A stretch of 64,000 nucleotides of DNA from Alloyangia pacifica (GCF_900116195.1 NZ_FOZW01000002.1:62001-126000), one strand, 5' to 3'. Shown: positions 16,791-26,088, counted from the first letter of the stretch. A program made the numbers and translations. Notes: generated by a model not told the origin, from the letters alone.

Positions 16791-16835
16791 CGGGGCCTCC
16801 TCTCTGCATCCGGCCTAACTCTATCGAATTTTCAG

Positions 16836-16855
16836 ATCAATGATATCGTAACGAT
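16836..16855. promoter_or_regulatory. Twin palindromes ATCA-A-TGAT and ATCGT-A-ACGAT, candidate LysR site
   Basis: Two directly adjoining perfect palindromes (9 and 11 bases) lie between the divergent LysR and P450 genes, about 45 bases from the LysR start. LysR proteins typically bind a dyad near their own promoter plus a second activation site. The assignment is inferred from position and symmetry. Confidence 0.5.
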
Positions 16856-16924
16856 CAGGTTGCGCGATGGGCGCGGCCTATGGCCTCTTGCCGGAAGCAC
16901 GTTCTTTGGGAGGAGGCGTCAACC

Positions 16925-18100
16925 ATGCCACTGGCACCAGTTGATGAGACTGTTTCAATCGGGGATCTGGTTCGCGACCCCTATCCGATATATCGCCGCA
17001 TGCGGGCCGAGACGCCCGTGGTCCGGGTGCCCTCGGTCAAGCGCACGTTCCTGACCAAGGCCGCCCACACCAAGATGGTGAAGGACGATGTGGTTCGGTT
17101 CAGCTCGAACGATCCCACCACGCCGATGGAGCCGGCCTTCCGGGCGCACACGCTGATGCGCAAGGACGGCGAGGAACACCGCCGCGAGCGCATGGCTATG
17201 CAGAAGGCCTTCACGCCCAAGGTCATCAAGACCAATTGGGCACAGCTCTACCGCGACATCACCGACCGCTACCTCGACCGGCTGCCGCGCGGCGAGACGG
17301 TGGATCTCTACAGCGAGATTTGTGCCCCGGTCTCGGCGCGCATCCTGACCCATATCCTCGGCCTCGAAGGGGCCAGCGACGAGGAGATGATGCGCTGGTC
17401 GCAGCAGCTCATCGACGGCGCGGGCAATTTCGGCTGGGATCCCAAGCTTTTCGAGATCACCGACAAGGCGAACGACGAGATGGATGTGCATATCGCGGCC
17501 TGCGCCGAGCGGCTGCGGGCCGAGCCCAACGACTCGGCTCTGTCGCTGATGGTCAATGCGGCGGACCCGATCCCGTGGAGCCAGATCGTCGCCAATATCA
17601 AGATCGCCATCGGCGGCGGCATCAACGAGCCGCGCGACGCCATGGCGACCATCGTCTACGGGCTGCTGACCAACCCCGATCAGCTCGAGGAAGTCCGCCG
17701 GCAGGAAGCCTGGGGCGCGGCCTTCGAGGAGGGCATACGCTGGGTGGCACCGATTCAGGCCTCGTCGCGGCTGGTCATGGAAGACACCGAGATTGGCGGC
17801 ATCGACATTCCCAAAGGGGATATCGTGATGAGCATCCAGGCCTCTGCGAACCGCGACGAGGAGTTGTTCGAGGAGGGCGAAGACTACCACGTCTTCCGCG
17901 ACAAGAACCCGCATCAGGCTTTTGGCACCGGCCCGCACCATTGCGCCGGGGCGCATATCGCGCGCCGCACCGTGGGCGAGATCATGATGCCGGAGCTTTT
18001 CGAGCGCTTCCCGAACATGAGCCTGCCGGACCCCGAGGCGATCGTCTGGCACGGCTTCGGCTTCCGCGGGCCGCTCAGTATGCCGGTGACGCTCAACTGA
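16925..18100 (+). CDS. Cytochrome P450 (class I, bacterial)
   Basis: A 391-residue soluble P450. ATG at 16925 is preceded by GGGAGGAGG and opens MPLAPVDETVSIGDLV. The heme loop FGTGPHHCAGAHIA puts the axial cysteine at about residue 340. The K-helix ExxR is EGIR near 270. In the I helix (about 230-238) the sequence is GGGINEPRD: the usual acid-alcohol (D/E-T) pair that delivers protons to oxygen is replaced by N-E. The next two genes supply a matching 2Fe-2S ferredoxin and an FAD reductase, giving a full electron chain. The substrate is unknown; a LysR regulator is divergent. Confidence 0.93.
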   Translation: MPLAPVDETVSIGDLVRDPYPIYRRMRAETPVVRVPSVKRTFLTKAAHTKMVKDDVVRFSSNDPTTPMEPAFRAHTLMRKDGEEHRRERMAMQKAFTPKVIKTNWAQLYRDITDRYLDRLPRGETVDLYSEICAPVSARILTHILGLEGASDEEMMRWSQQLIDGAGNFGWDPKLFEITDKANDEMDVHIAACAERLRAEPNDSALSLMVNAADPIPWSQIVANIKIAIGGGINEPRDAMATIVYGLLTNPDQLEEVRRQEAWGAAFEEGIRWVAPIQASSRLVMEDTEIGGIDIPKGDIVMSIQASANRDEELFEEGEDYHVFRDKNPHQAFGTGPHHCAGAHIARRTVGEIMMPELFERFPNMSLPDPEAIVWHGFGFRGPLSMPVTLN

Positions 18101-18129
18101 GCGGGGCAAGTTTCTAGGAGGAGGAACTC

Positions 18130-18453
18130 ATGGTCAAGGTGACCTATGTCGCGGCCGATGGCACGCGCACCGATGTCGATGCCGAACCCGGCAGCAACGT
18201 GATGCAGACCGCGCTCGACAATGATGTCGACGGGATCGTCGGCGAATGCGGCGGGGCGATGATGTGCGCCACCTGCCATTGCTACGTCGACGAGGACTGG
18301 ACCGGGGCCACCGGTGCCCGCAACGACGGCGAGGACGACATGCTCGATTGCGCCGCCGATGAGGTGAAACCGAGCTCGCGCCTGTCGTGCCAGATCAAGC
18401 TCACCGAGGCGCTCGACGGGCTGGTCGTGCACCTGCCCGAGGAGCAGGCCTGA
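18130..18453 (+). CDS. 2Fe-2S ferredoxin (adrenodoxin/putidaredoxin type)
   Basis: A 107-residue electron carrier. The cluster ligands are Cys40, Cys46, Cys49 and Cys87 in GECGGAMMCATCHCYV and RLSCQIK, the spacing of vertebrate-type ferredoxins that serve P450s. It follows the P450 gene by 29 bases with GGAGGAGG before its start and precedes the reductase gene by 3 bases. It passes electrons from the FAD reductase to the P450. Confidence 0.93.
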   Translation: MVKVTYVAADGTRTDVDAEPGSNVMQTALDNDVDGIVGECGGAMMCATCHCYVDEDWTGATGARNDGEDDMLDCAADEVKPSSRLSCQIKLTEALDGLVVHLPEEQA

Positions 18454-18456
18454 GCG

Positions 18457-19626
18457 ATGCAGGACATCGTCATCATCGGCGCGGGGCAGGGCGGCTTGCA
18501 GGCGGGCATGAGCCTGCGGCAGGACGGTTTCGAGGGCAACATAACGCTGATCGGTGCCGAGCCGGGACTGCCCTACCAGCGCCCGCCGCTGTCCAAGGCC
18601 TATCTGAAGTCCGGTGATGCGGGCGCGCTGCAGCTGCGCCCCGAGAGCTTCTTCGAGAAGAAGCAGATCACGCTGGTCAGCGGCACCCTGGTCGACCGCA
18701 TCGACCGGGATGCAAGGACCGTTCAGGCGGGGCAGCGGGTGTTCTCCTACGACCACCTGATCCTTGCCACGGGCACGCGCAACCTGCGCCCGCCGATCCC
18801 TGGCGCGGAGCTGGCGCTCGACCTGCGCACGCTGGAAGATGCGGCGCGGCTGCGCGACGCGCTCGACAGGCCGATGCGCTGCGCGGTCATCGGCGGCGGC
18901 TTCATCGGGCTTGAATTTGCTGCCGTGGCGCGGGCCCTCGGGCACGAGGTGACCGTCGCCGAGGCGGCGCCCCGGCTGATGGCCCGGGCGGTCTCGCCGG
19001 AAACCTCGGAGCGCTTTCTCCGGATGCACCGGGACATGGGCACGGAAGTCCTGCTTGGCGATCCGGTCTGCGAGGTGCGGGCGGACGGCATTTCGCTGGC
19101 GGGCGGCACCCGGATCGCGGCGGACCTGGTGCTGATGGCTGCCGGGGTGACCCCCAACACCGAGCTCGCTGCAGCGGCGGGGCTCGCGGTGGACAACGGC
19201 GTGGTGGTGGACGCGCATATGCTGACCGCGGATCCGGGGATCTCGGCCCTCGGCGACTGCGCCGTCTTCCCCGACCCGGCCACCGGACGCCCGGTGCGGC
19301 TGGAGTCGGTGCAGGCGGCCACGGACCACGCGCGGCTCATATCGAAGCGGCTGACGGGCAAGGCGGAAGCGCCCTACGATGCGGTGCCGTGGTTCTGGTC
19401 GGATCAGGCCGACAGCAAGCTGCAGATCGCCGGTCTCGCGGCCGCCGGGGACGCCACGGTGACGCGCGCGGACGGGGCCATCTTCCGCTTTGCCGGGGAC
19501 CGGCTCTCGGCGGTCGAGACGGTGAACGACGCGCGCACGCACATGCTGTCACGCAAGCGGCTCGCGGGAGCCCCGGTACTGCGGCGGGATCTGGAAGCGG
19601 CAGGCTTTGATCTGGCGGAGGTCTGA
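18457..19626 (+). CDS. FAD-dependent ferredoxin reductase (putidaredoxin reductase type)
   Basis: A 389-residue NAD(P)H:ferredoxin oxidoreductase. The FAD loop GAGQGG is at residues 8-13, the NAD(P)H loop VIGGGFIGLE near 144-153, and the second FAD motif is ISALGDCAVF near 265. PYQRPPLSKAYL near 38-49 is the usual signature of this family. It completes the P450 system with the two genes upstream. Its 3' end is overlapped on the other strand by the decayed cyclic-nucleotide-binding gene. Confidence 0.92.
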   Translation: MQDIVIIGAGQGGLQAGMSLRQDGFEGNITLIGAEPGLPYQRPPLSKAYLKSGDAGALQLRPESFFEKKQITLVSGTLVDRIDRDARTVQAGQRVFSYDHLILATGTRNLRPPIPGAELALDLRTLEDAARLRDALDRPMRCAVIGGGFIGLEFAAVARALGHEVTVAEAAPRLMARAVSPETSERFLRMHRDMGTEVLLGDPVCEVRADGISLAGGTRIAADLVLMAAGVTPNTELAAAAGLAVDNGVVVDAHMLTADPGISALGDCAVFPDPATGRPVRLESVQAATDHARLISKRLTGKAEAPYDAVPWFWSDQADSKLQIAGLAAAGDATVTRADGAIFRFAGDRLSAVETVNDARTHMLSRKRLAGAPVLRRDLEAAGFDLAEV

Positions 19627-20121
19627 TGCGGCAGTGCCGCTTCGGTCGCGCGGTCCGGAGGGCAGATCCCCGGCGGAAAAGTCGCTGTAGAGGTCCGGAC
19701 GCGTCCGGCTGCCGCCCACCAGTCGTTTGGCGATAAAGCGCACCACGTAGCCCCCGAAGTCGGCGTGCAGGCCGAAAGTCCACATGAGACAGGCTCCGTC
19801 GAGCGCGACCACGCGGCAGGGCGGGCGGCAGATCGCGGTGGGGGCGTGCCTTGCCGCGTCCGAACAGGGCCATTTCCCCGAAAAGCGCATCTTGGCCAAG
19901 AGTGATGTCCAATGCGGGCGACTCGATCTCTCCCTCCTCCAGCAGGTAGACGTGATCGAGAGGTCTCCACGCAGGAAGATCAGCTGCCCGGGCGCAAAGG
20001 CCATGAGAGTGTCCTCTGGCGCGGTAGGCTCCGGAGCGCGGTTCACCGAGGGCATGCCGACATTGCGATCGCCGGCGAGCAGCAGCGCGCAGAGCCAGCC
20101 TGTAACATCGAACCAGGACAT
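19549..20121 (-). pseudogene. Cyclic nucleotide-binding (CAP-ED) protein, frameshifted
   Basis: The pieces of one cNMP-binding domain are split over two frames. From ATG at 20121 (preceded by GGAAAGGAAA) one frame reads MSWFDVTGWLCALLLAG ... MAFAPGQLIFLRGDLS. At about 19955-19965 the match moves to another frame (DHVYLLEEGEIE ... LGQDALFGEMALFGRGKAR), and at about 19839-19843, a run of five G, it returns to the first frame (TAICRPPCRVVALDG ... FGGYVVRFIAKRLVGG). The N-terminal membrane part also looks shortened relative to relatives with this start. Either a pseudogene or two sequence errors. It converges on, and its frame overlaps, the reductase gene. Confidence 0.65.
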
Positions 20122-20637
20122 CGGATTTCCTTTCCGGCGTCGGGTCTGACGCGGGTATCCCGCACGTCCGGCGGTTGCACATACGGCTTTTGTGAGCGTC
20201 AGTCCGGAGGCGCGGCCATGGCCCCCGCCCCCGAGCTGCGAAAGAGGTTGCCGCACCAGAACTTCTTTCATCCGGCTGCCATGGCAGCGGGGCGGTGCGC
20301 CTGCCGCTCCGGGAGCTGACGGCAGGCGGCAGGCTGTGCGCTACCGTCAGGCTCTGCCCCGGCCCGGTGCGGGCAGGCAGTCATTGTCGAGACTGCACCC
20401 CCGCGGGATAGCCTACTGCGGGTCACGCAGCGCGCACGGTAGGGGGGCTTGATCATGGGGGCGGCTGCGGGGATGCAGATCGCGCCGACATGCGGGTGGC
20501 GGCACCGCGCGCACAGCACCTGCGCTTCGGCAAACAGGCCCGTGGCTTGCGGGGTGGCCTCTGCAATGACTAGCTATGCGCCAAACGGGCCCGGCAGCTG
20601 GGATGTCCCCTGCCGCAGCCGCCCGAGGAGTATCGCT
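20122..20637. other. Intergenic region, no gene seen
   Basis: About 515 bases between the frameshifted cNMP-binding gene and the LLM monooxygenase. Frames here are short and basic, and no domain, repeat or clear promoter was recognised. CGAGGAG in front of 20638 is the ribosome site of the next gene. Confidence 0.45.
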
Positions 20638-21657
20638 ATGAAAAAGATCGGCTTCCTGTCCTTCGGACATTGGTCCCCGCAACGCGGCTCGGCCACCCGC
20701 ACCGCCTCCGACGCCCTGCTGCAGGCCATCGACCTCTCGGTGGCCGCCGAGGAGCTGGGCCTCGATGGGGCCTACTTCCGGGTCCACCACTTCGCCCGCC
20801 AGCATGCCAGCCCCTTCCCGCTGCTCGCCGCCGTCGGGGCGCGCACCAAGAAGATCGAGATCGGCACCGGCGTCATCGACATGCGCTACGAGAACCCGCT
20901 CTACATGGCCGAGGATGCCGGCGCGGCCGACCTGATCAGTCAGGGCCGGCTGCAGCTGGGCATCAGCCGCGGCAGCCCCGAGCAGGTGATCGAGGGCTGG
21001 CGCTATTTCGGCTACGCCCCGGCAGAGGACGAGACGGATGCGGATCTCGGCCGTCGCCATGCGCAGGTGTTCCTGCAAATGCTCGAGGGCCATGGTTTCG
21101 CCGAGCCCAACCCGCGTCCGATGTTCCCCAACCCGCCGGGCAAGCTGCGGCTGGAGCCGCATTCCGACGGGCTGAAGGACCGCATCTGGTGGGGAGCGGG
21201 CTCTAACAAGACCGCCGAATGGGCCGCCATGCTGGGGATGAACCTGCAGAGCTCGACGCTCAAGGACGACGAGACCGGAGAGCCCTTCCACATCCAGCAG
21301 GCGCAGCAGATCCGCGCCTACCGCGAGGCGTGGAAATCCGCGGGCCATTCCCGCAAGCCGCGGGTTTCTGTGAGCCGTTCGATCTTTGCCATCACCAATG
21401 ACGAGGACCGGATGTATTTCGGCCGCGGCGGCAAGGAGCAGGACTCGGTGGGCTTCATCGAGCAGCAGCGCTCGATCTTCGGCCGCTCCTACGCCGACGA
21501 GCCGGACAAGCTGATCGAGCAGTTGAAAGGCGATGAGGGGATCAAGGAAGCCGACACGTTGCTGCTGACCATCCCCAACTCGCTGGGCGTCGACTACAAC
21601 TCTCATGTGATCGAAAATATCCTGACCGAAGTCGCGCCGGCGCTCGGCTGGCGGTGA
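20638..21657 (+). CDS. LLM class (luciferase-like) flavin-dependent monooxygenase
   Basis: A 339-residue TIM-barrel flavoprotein. ATG at 20638, seven bases after GAGGAG, opens MKKIGFLSFGHW. LDGAYFRVHHFARQHASPFPLLAAVGARTKKIEIGTGVIDMRYENPLYMAEDAGAADL is the family core; the HH pair (about residues 49-50) and the GTGVI strand are typical of luciferase-like monooxygenases. SQGRLQLGISRGSPEQVI carries the phosphate-binding region. It needs reduced FMN from a separate reductase, none of which is adjacent. It is followed by a strong hairpin, so it is probably monocistronic. Confidence 0.85.
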   Translation: MKKIGFLSFGHWSPQRGSATRTASDALLQAIDLSVAAEELGLDGAYFRVHHFARQHASPFPLLAAVGARTKKIEIGTGVIDMRYENPLYMAEDAGAADLISQGRLQLGISRGSPEQVIEGWRYFGYAPAEDETDADLGRRHAQVFLQMLEGHGFAEPNPRPMFPNPPGKLRLEPHSDGLKDRIWWGAGSNKTAEWAAMLGMNLQSSTLKDDETGEPFHIQQAQQIRAYREAWKSAGHSRKPRVSVSRSIFAITNDEDRMYFGRGGKEQDSVGFIEQQRSIFGRSYADEPDKLIEQLKGDEGIKEADTLLLTIPNSLGVDYNSHVIENILTEVAPALGWR

Positions 21658-21662
21658 CCCTG

Positions 21663-21686
21663 GCGCCCGGCCGAGAGGCCGGGCGC
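21663..21686 (+). terminator. Stem-loop after the LLM monooxygenase gene
   Basis: A perfect 10-pair stem GCGCCCGGCC/GGCCGGGCGC with loop GAGA starts 6 bases after the stop codon. There is no T run, as is frequent for GC-rich alphaproteobacterial terminators. It separates this gene from the ugp operon. Confidence 0.6.
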
Positions 21687-21718
21687 ACTGCGGCGGAACA
21701 AGGCCGCGAGATGGCGTA

Positions 21719-21736
21719 ACGTCATGCAAGTGTCAT
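21719..21736 (+). promoter_or_regulatory. PHO-box-like direct repeat upstream of ugpB
   Basis: ACGTCAT-GCAA-GTGTCAT: two 7-base units spaced by 4 bases, the arrangement of PhoB boxes (consensus unit CTGTCAT). A further TCA falls in phase 22 bases after the second (21755), with a weaker unit between. It lies 66 bases upstream of the ugpB start. PhoB control of ugp is known in other proteobacteria; here it is inferred from the motif. Confidence 0.6.
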
Positions 21737-21802
21737 CCCACGGTATCACGCCCGTCACAGAACGCGCTTACCCCGGCGCGGAACAAGAACGGGGGACACC
21801 AA

Positions 21803-23098
21803 ATGTTCAAGACAACCGGACTCGCGATCGGTTCGATGCTGATGGCCTCGACCGCCTTCGCCGCAACCGACATCACCTGGTGGCACGGCATGGGCGGCCG
21901 CAACGGCGAGGTGATCAACGAGATCTCGCAGCAGTTCAACGCCGCGCAGGATCAGTGCAACCTGACGCCGATTTCGAAGGGCACCTACGAAGAGGCGCTC
22001 TCCTCGGGCATCGCGGCCTTCCGCTCAGGCGAGCAGCCCAACATCCTGCAGGTGTTCGATGCCGGCGCCGCGACGATCATCGCCGCCAAGGGCGCGACGA
22101 TCCCCGCCGAAGACCTGATCACCGGCGCGGGTGAAGAGTTCAACCGCGAAGACTTCATCGCCGGCGTGCGCAACTTCTACGCCGACAGCGACGGCAAGTT
22201 CATCGGCATGCCGTTCAACTCTTCGGCGCCGATCATGTACTACAACATCGCCGCCTTCGAGAAGGCCGGTGTGCAGCCGCCGAAGACCTGGGAAGAGTTC
22301 GAAGAGGTCGCCCCGAAGCTGAAAGAGGCCGGCTACCTGCCGATGACCGCCTCGCAGCTGACCTGGATGATGGTCGAGAACTTCAAGTCGCGGAACAACC
22401 AGCAGTTCGCCACGAACAACAACGGCTATGACGCCACCCAGGGCACCGAGATCATCGTCAACGACGAGAACCAGGTGATGATGTTCGAGAAGCTCAAGGA
22501 ATGGGCCGACGAAGGTCTCTACGGCTTCTACGGCGCCGGCTGGGCCGACAACCTCAAGCCCTTCGAAGAGGGCGAGGCCGCCATGTGGATCGGTTCCTCG
22601 GGCAGCTTCGGCGGCCTGCAGAAATCGGCCGACTTCGACTTCGACGCGGTGTACATGCCCTATTGGGACAGCATCGAGGGCGCAGGCACCCAGAGCTTCA
22701 TCGGTGGCGCGGCGCTCTTCGCCATGGCCGGCAAGCCCGAAGAGCAGAACACCTGCACCGCGCAGTTCTTTTCCTTCCTGACCTCGCCGGAAACGCAGGT
22801 CTACTGGCACAAGAACACCGGCTACGTGCCGATCACCGAGGCCGCCTACGAGATGGCCAAGGGGGAAGGCTACTACGACGAGCAGCCGGTGGCCGAGGTC
22901 GGCATCCAGCAGCTGATGCTGGAGACCGGTGAGTGGTCGAAGGGCTACCGCCTGGGCTTCTACCCGCAGATCCGCACCGTGATGGAACGCGAGTTCAACC
23001 GCATCTTCTCGGGTGAGACCGAGGTGAAGGCGGCCTTCGACACCATCCAGCAAGAGGGCAATGCGCTGCTCGCGCGCTTCGCCAAGACCGCCAACTAA
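21803..23098 (+). CDS. ugpB: sn-glycerol-3-phosphate ABC transporter substrate-binding protein UgpB-like
   Basis: A 431-residue periplasmic protein. The signal peptide MFKTTGLAIGSMLMASTAFA is followed by TDITWWHGMGGRNGEVINE. GTYEEALSSGIAAFRSGEQPNILQVFDAGAATIIA aligns by eye with the N-lobe of enteric UgpB (GNYEQNLSAGIAAFR..., ILQVYEVGTATMM). It is the first gene of a ugpB-A-E-C operon. The likely ligand is glycerol-3-phosphate or its diesters. A PHO-box-like element lies upstream and a long hairpin immediately downstream, before ugpA. Confidence 0.88.
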   Translation: MFKTTGLAIGSMLMASTAFAATDITWWHGMGGRNGEVINEISQQFNAAQDQCNLTPISKGTYEEALSSGIAAFRSGEQPNILQVFDAGAATIIAAKGATIPAEDLITGAGEEFNREDFIAGVRNFYADSDGKFIGMPFNSSAPIMYYNIAAFEKAGVQPPKTWEEFEEVAPKLKEAGYLPMTASQLTWMMVENFKSRNNQQFATNNNGYDATQGTEIIVNDENQVMMFEKLKEWADEGLYGFYGAGWADNLKPFEEGEAAMWIGSSGSFGGLQKSADFDFDAVYMPYWDSIEGAGTQSFIGGAALFAMAGKPEEQNTCTAQFFSFLTSPETQVYWHKNTGYVPITEAAYEMAKGEGYYDEQPVAEVGIQQLMLETGEWSKGYRLGFYPQIRTVMEREFNRIFSGETEVKAAFDTIQQEGNALLARFAKTAN

Positions 23099-23119
23099 GG
23101 ACCGGCTCCGCCGAGTTCC

Positions 23120-23147
23120 GGGGTCCCGGGCAGCTGCCCGGGGCCCC
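23120..23147 (+). promoter_or_regulatory. Intercistronic stem-loop between ugpB and ugpA
   Basis: A 28-base near-perfect palindrome (arms GGGGTCCCGGGCAG and CTGCCCGGGGCCCC, one T-G wobble). Such hairpins after binding-protein genes are known to protect the upstream mRNA and reduce distal expression, giving excess binding protein over permease. That role is inferred here. Confidence 0.6.
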
Positions 23148-23199
23148 GATGCCATTGCCGCGCCGCGCGGCGGCGCCTTTCCCGATCAGGACACAGCCC

Positions 23200-24171
23200 G
23201 TGACCGATACCCCGCTCAACATGGTGGAGGCCGACCAGACGCTGGTCACGCGCCTCCGCGCCTGGTGGTCCGGCGAGACCGCCAATCCCGCCAAGCGCGT
23301 GCAGTTCGACCGCCCGCTCACCCCCTGGCTCTTCCTGCTGCCGCAACTCGCGGTGGTGGTGATCTTCTTCTACTGGCCCTCGGTGCAGGCGGTGACCTCC
23401 TCCTTCTATCTCGAGGACCCATTCGGCTTCGGCTCGACCTTCGTCGGGATGGAAAACTACACCGACGCGCTGAACAGCTCCGAATACTTGGGCACCGCCG
23501 CCTTCACCGCCTTCTTCTGCGTGGTGGTCACGACGCTTGCGCTGAGCATCGGCCTGCTGCTGGCGGTCAAGGCCGACAAGGTGATCCGCGGCGCCGAGAG
23601 CTACAAGACGCTGCTGATCTCGGTCTACGCCATCGCGCCGCCGGTCGCCGGGCTGATCGGCATGATGTTCTTCGACATGCATATGGGGCCGCTCAAGGAC
23701 CTCGCGGCCTTCTTCGGCTACGATCTCAAGGTCGGCATCAACTACTGGGACACCGCCACTGCGCTGATCGTCATCGCCGTGTGGAAGCAGATCCCCTACA
23801 ACTTCATCTTCTTCCTGTCGGGATTGCAGTCGGTGCCGGTCTCGGTGCGCGAGGCGGCGCTGATCGACGCGCAGTCCGGATGGCGGCGGTTCTGGGACAT
23901 CACCCTGCCTCTGCTCGCGCCCACCGCCTTCTTCCTGCTGGTTATCAACATCACCTACACGATGTTCGACACTTTCCCGATCATCGACGTCATCGTGAAG
24001 GACAAGCCCGCCAACAACCCGATGACGCTGGTCTACAAGGTCTATCTCGACGGGTTCAAAGGCAATGACATCGGCGGGAGCTCGGCGCAGTCGGTGATCC
24101 TGATGGGCGTCGTGGCGCTGCTGACCGTGCTGCAGTTCCGCTTCCTCGAACGCCGCGTGCACTACGGATAA
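23200..24171 (+). CDS. ugpA: Glycerol-3-phosphate ABC transporter permease UgpA-like
   Basis: A 323-residue inner-membrane permease. The start is uncertain: ATG at 23149 lies one base after a strong hairpin, while GTG at 23200 is preceded by AGGAC and gives MTDTPLNMVEADQ. The GTG is preferred. Membrane segments begin at TPWLFLLPQLAVVVIFFYWP. The EAA loop is VREAALIDAQSGWRRFWDITLPLLAP. It forms the channel with UgpE, whose gene starts 4 bases after this stop. Confidence 0.85.
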   Translation: MTDTPLNMVEADQTLVTRLRAWWSGETANPAKRVQFDRPLTPWLFLLPQLAVVVIFFYWPSVQAVTSSFYLEDPFGFGSTFVGMENYTDALNSSEYLGTAAFTAFFCVVVTTLALSIGLLLAVKADKVIRGAESYKTLLISVYAIAPPVAGLIGMMFFDMHMGPLKDLAAFFGYDLKVGINYWDTATALIVIAVWKQIPYNFIFFLSGLQSVPVSVREAALIDAQSGWRRFWDITLPLLAPTAFFLLVINITYTMFDTFPIIDVIVKDKPANNPMTLVYKVYLDGFKGNDIGGSSAQSVILMGVVALLTVLQFRFLERRVHYG

Positions 24172-24175
24172 GCCC

Positions 24176-25018
24176 ATGCAGAAGATCAAACCCTTCGACC
24201 ACCTGATCCTCATCCTCGGCGTGCTGTTTCTCTGCGCCCCGGTGGTGATGGCACTGATGTCCTCGACCCACGCGGCGATCGACATCCACTCCAACGGCCT
24301 GTCGCTGCTGCCCGGCGGCAACGGCATCGAGACCTACACCAAGGTGCTGACGCACAAGGGCGGCTTTACCGGTGACGTCACTGGCCTTTTGATGCTGCGC
24401 AACTCGCTGATCATGGGGCTCGGCTTCGCTGTCGGGAAGATCGCGCTGTCGATGATGGCCGCCTACGCGCTGGTCTACTTCCGCTTCCGCTTCGCGACGC
24501 TGCTCTTCTGGGCGATCTTCGCGACGCTGCTCTTGCCGCTTGAAGTGCGGATCATGCCCTCCTACCAGGTCATGTCCGAGCTGCACCTGCTGAACACCTA
24601 CACCGGCCTCATTGTGCCGCTGCTGGCCTCGGCCACCGGCACCTTCTTCTTCCGGCAATTCTTCCGCTCGGTGCCTGACGAGCTGCTCGAGGCGGCGCGG
24701 ATCGACGGGGCGGGCCCGGTCAAGTTCTTCATCGACGTGCTGGTGCCGCTGTCGAAGACGATGATGGCGGCGATCTTCATCATCATGTTCATCTACGGCT
24801 GGAACCAGTACCTCTGGCCGCTGCTGATGACCACGGACGAGAGCTTCTACACGCTCATGCGCGGCATCAAGTCGATCCTGCAGGTCTGGGTCGGCAGCCA
24901 GATCCCCGATTACAACGAAGCCTTTGCCCTCGCGGTGCTGGCCATGGTCCCCCCGGTTGCCGTGGTGGTGATCTTCCAGCGCATGTTCATCAAGGGCCTG
25001 ACGGAAAGCGATAAATAA
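24176..25018 (+). CDS. ugpE: Glycerol-3-phosphate ABC transporter permease UgpE-like
   Basis: A 280-residue permease with about six membrane segments. [26 protein letters not shown] is the first. The EAA loop is [29 protein letters not shown], and [13 protein letters not shown] precedes the last segments, as in UgpE/MalG relatives. Its stop codon overlaps the start of ugpC (TAATG at 25016-25020), so the ATPase is translationally coupled. Confidence 0.9.
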   Translation: MQKIKPFDHLILILGVLFLCAPVVMALMSSTHAAIDIHSNGLSLLPGGNGIETYTKVLTHKGGFTGDVTGLLMLRNSLIMGLGFAVGKIALSMMAAYALVYFRFRFATLLFWAIFATLLLPLEVRIMPSYQVMSELHLLNTYTGLIVPLLASATGTFFFRQFFRSVPDELLEAARIDGAGPVKFFIDVLVPLSKTMMAAIFIIMFIYGWNQYLWPLLMTTDESFYTLMRGIKSILQVWVGSQIPDYNEAFALAVLAMVPPVAVVVIFQRMFIKGLTESDK

Positions 25019-26088
25019 TGGCTGAGCTTACTCTCAAGTCGGTCGGCAAGACCTATGCGGGCGGCGTCGATGCCGTCTCGGACGTGAACATCGACATCAA
25101 GGACGGCGAGTTCATCGTGCTCGTCGGCCCCTCGGGCTGCGGCAAGTCCACGCTCCTGCGCATGGTGGCGGGGCTGGAGACGGTGACCCGCGGCGACGTC
25201 CATATCGGCGGGCGTCGGGTCAACGACCTCGACCCGGCCGAGCGTGACATCGCCATGGTGTTCCAGAACTACGCGCTCTACCCGCACATGTCGGTGCGCG
25301 ACAACATGGCCTACGGGCTGAAGAACCGCGGCGAGAGCAAGGCGGTGATCGAGGAGCGCGTCGCCGAGGCGGCGCGGATGCTGGAGCTCGGCCAGTACCT
25401 CGACCGCAAGCCGCGCGCGCTCTCGGGCGGCCAGCGCCAGCGGGTGGCAATGGGCCGCGCCATCGTGCGCCAGCCGTCGGCCTTCCTCTTTGACGAGCCG
25501 CTGTCGAACCTCGACGCCAAGCTGCGTGTCTCGATGCGCATGGAGATCCGCAAGCTGCAGCAACGGCTCGGGACCACCTCGCTCTATGTCACCCACGACC
25601 AACTCGAGGCGATGACGCTCGCCGACCGTCTGGTGGTGCTGAACGGTGGGCGGGTCGAGCAGATCGGCGCGCCGCTCGAGGTCTATCGCAAGCCCGCCTC
25701 GACCTTTGTCGCCTCCTTCATCGGTGCCCCCGCCATGAGCCTTCTGGATGCGCGCATCGAAGGTGGGCAGCTCTCGCTGGCGGGCCATGCGCTGGCACGC
25801 CTCGGCAATGCGCCGGGCCCGGTCACGCTGGGGCTGCGGGCCGAGGATCTGCGCATCGTCGACACCGGCCTGCCGATGCGGGTGGAATACGTCGAGGAGC
25901 TGGGCGCGCAGCGTATCATCCACGGCATGGTGGGCGATCAGGCGCTGGCGGTCACCGATACGCATGACACGCCGCTCGGGCCGGAAGTGCGTGTCGCGGT
26001 CGACTCCGCGAAGATTCACCTTTTCGACGCCCAGAGCGGCCGCCGCATGGATAAGCGCCTGCAAACTGTCTCCGAGCCAGCGGAATGA
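25018..26088 (+). CDS. ugpC: Glycerol-3-phosphate ABC transporter ATPase UgpC-like
   Basis: A 356-residue ATPase of the MalK/UgpC branch. Walker [10 protein letters not shown] is at about residues 37-45, signature [17 protein letters not shown] at about 135, Walker [17 protein letters not shown] near 156-170, and the switch histidine is in [15 protein letters not shown]. The C-terminal part (from about 235) is the OB-fold regulatory domain of this branch. Its stop overlaps the start of the EEP hydrolase gene (ATGA at 26085). Confidence 0.92.
   Translation: MAELTLKSVGKTYAGGVDAVSDVNIDIKDGEFIVLVGPSGCGKSTLLRMVAGLETVTRGDVHIGGRRVNDLDPAERDIAMVFQNYALYPHMSVRDNMAYGLKNRGESKAVIEERVAEAARMLELGQYLDRKPRALSGGQRQRVAMGRAIVRQPSAFLFDEPLSNLDAKLRVSMRMEIRKLQQRLGTTSLYVTHDQLEAMTLADRLVVLNGGRVEQIGAPLEVYRKPASTFVASFIGAPAMSLLDARIEGGQLSLAGHALARLGNAPGPVTLGLRAEDLRIVDTGLPMRVEYVEELGAQRIIHGMVGDQALAVTDTHDTPLGPEVRVAVDSAKIHLFDAQSGRRMDKRLQTVSEPAE

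Noticed and set aside
17914-19542. 542-codon minus-strand frame opposite the P450 ferredoxin and reductase genes
   Set aside because: Shadow frame; all three plus-strand genes have clear motifs.
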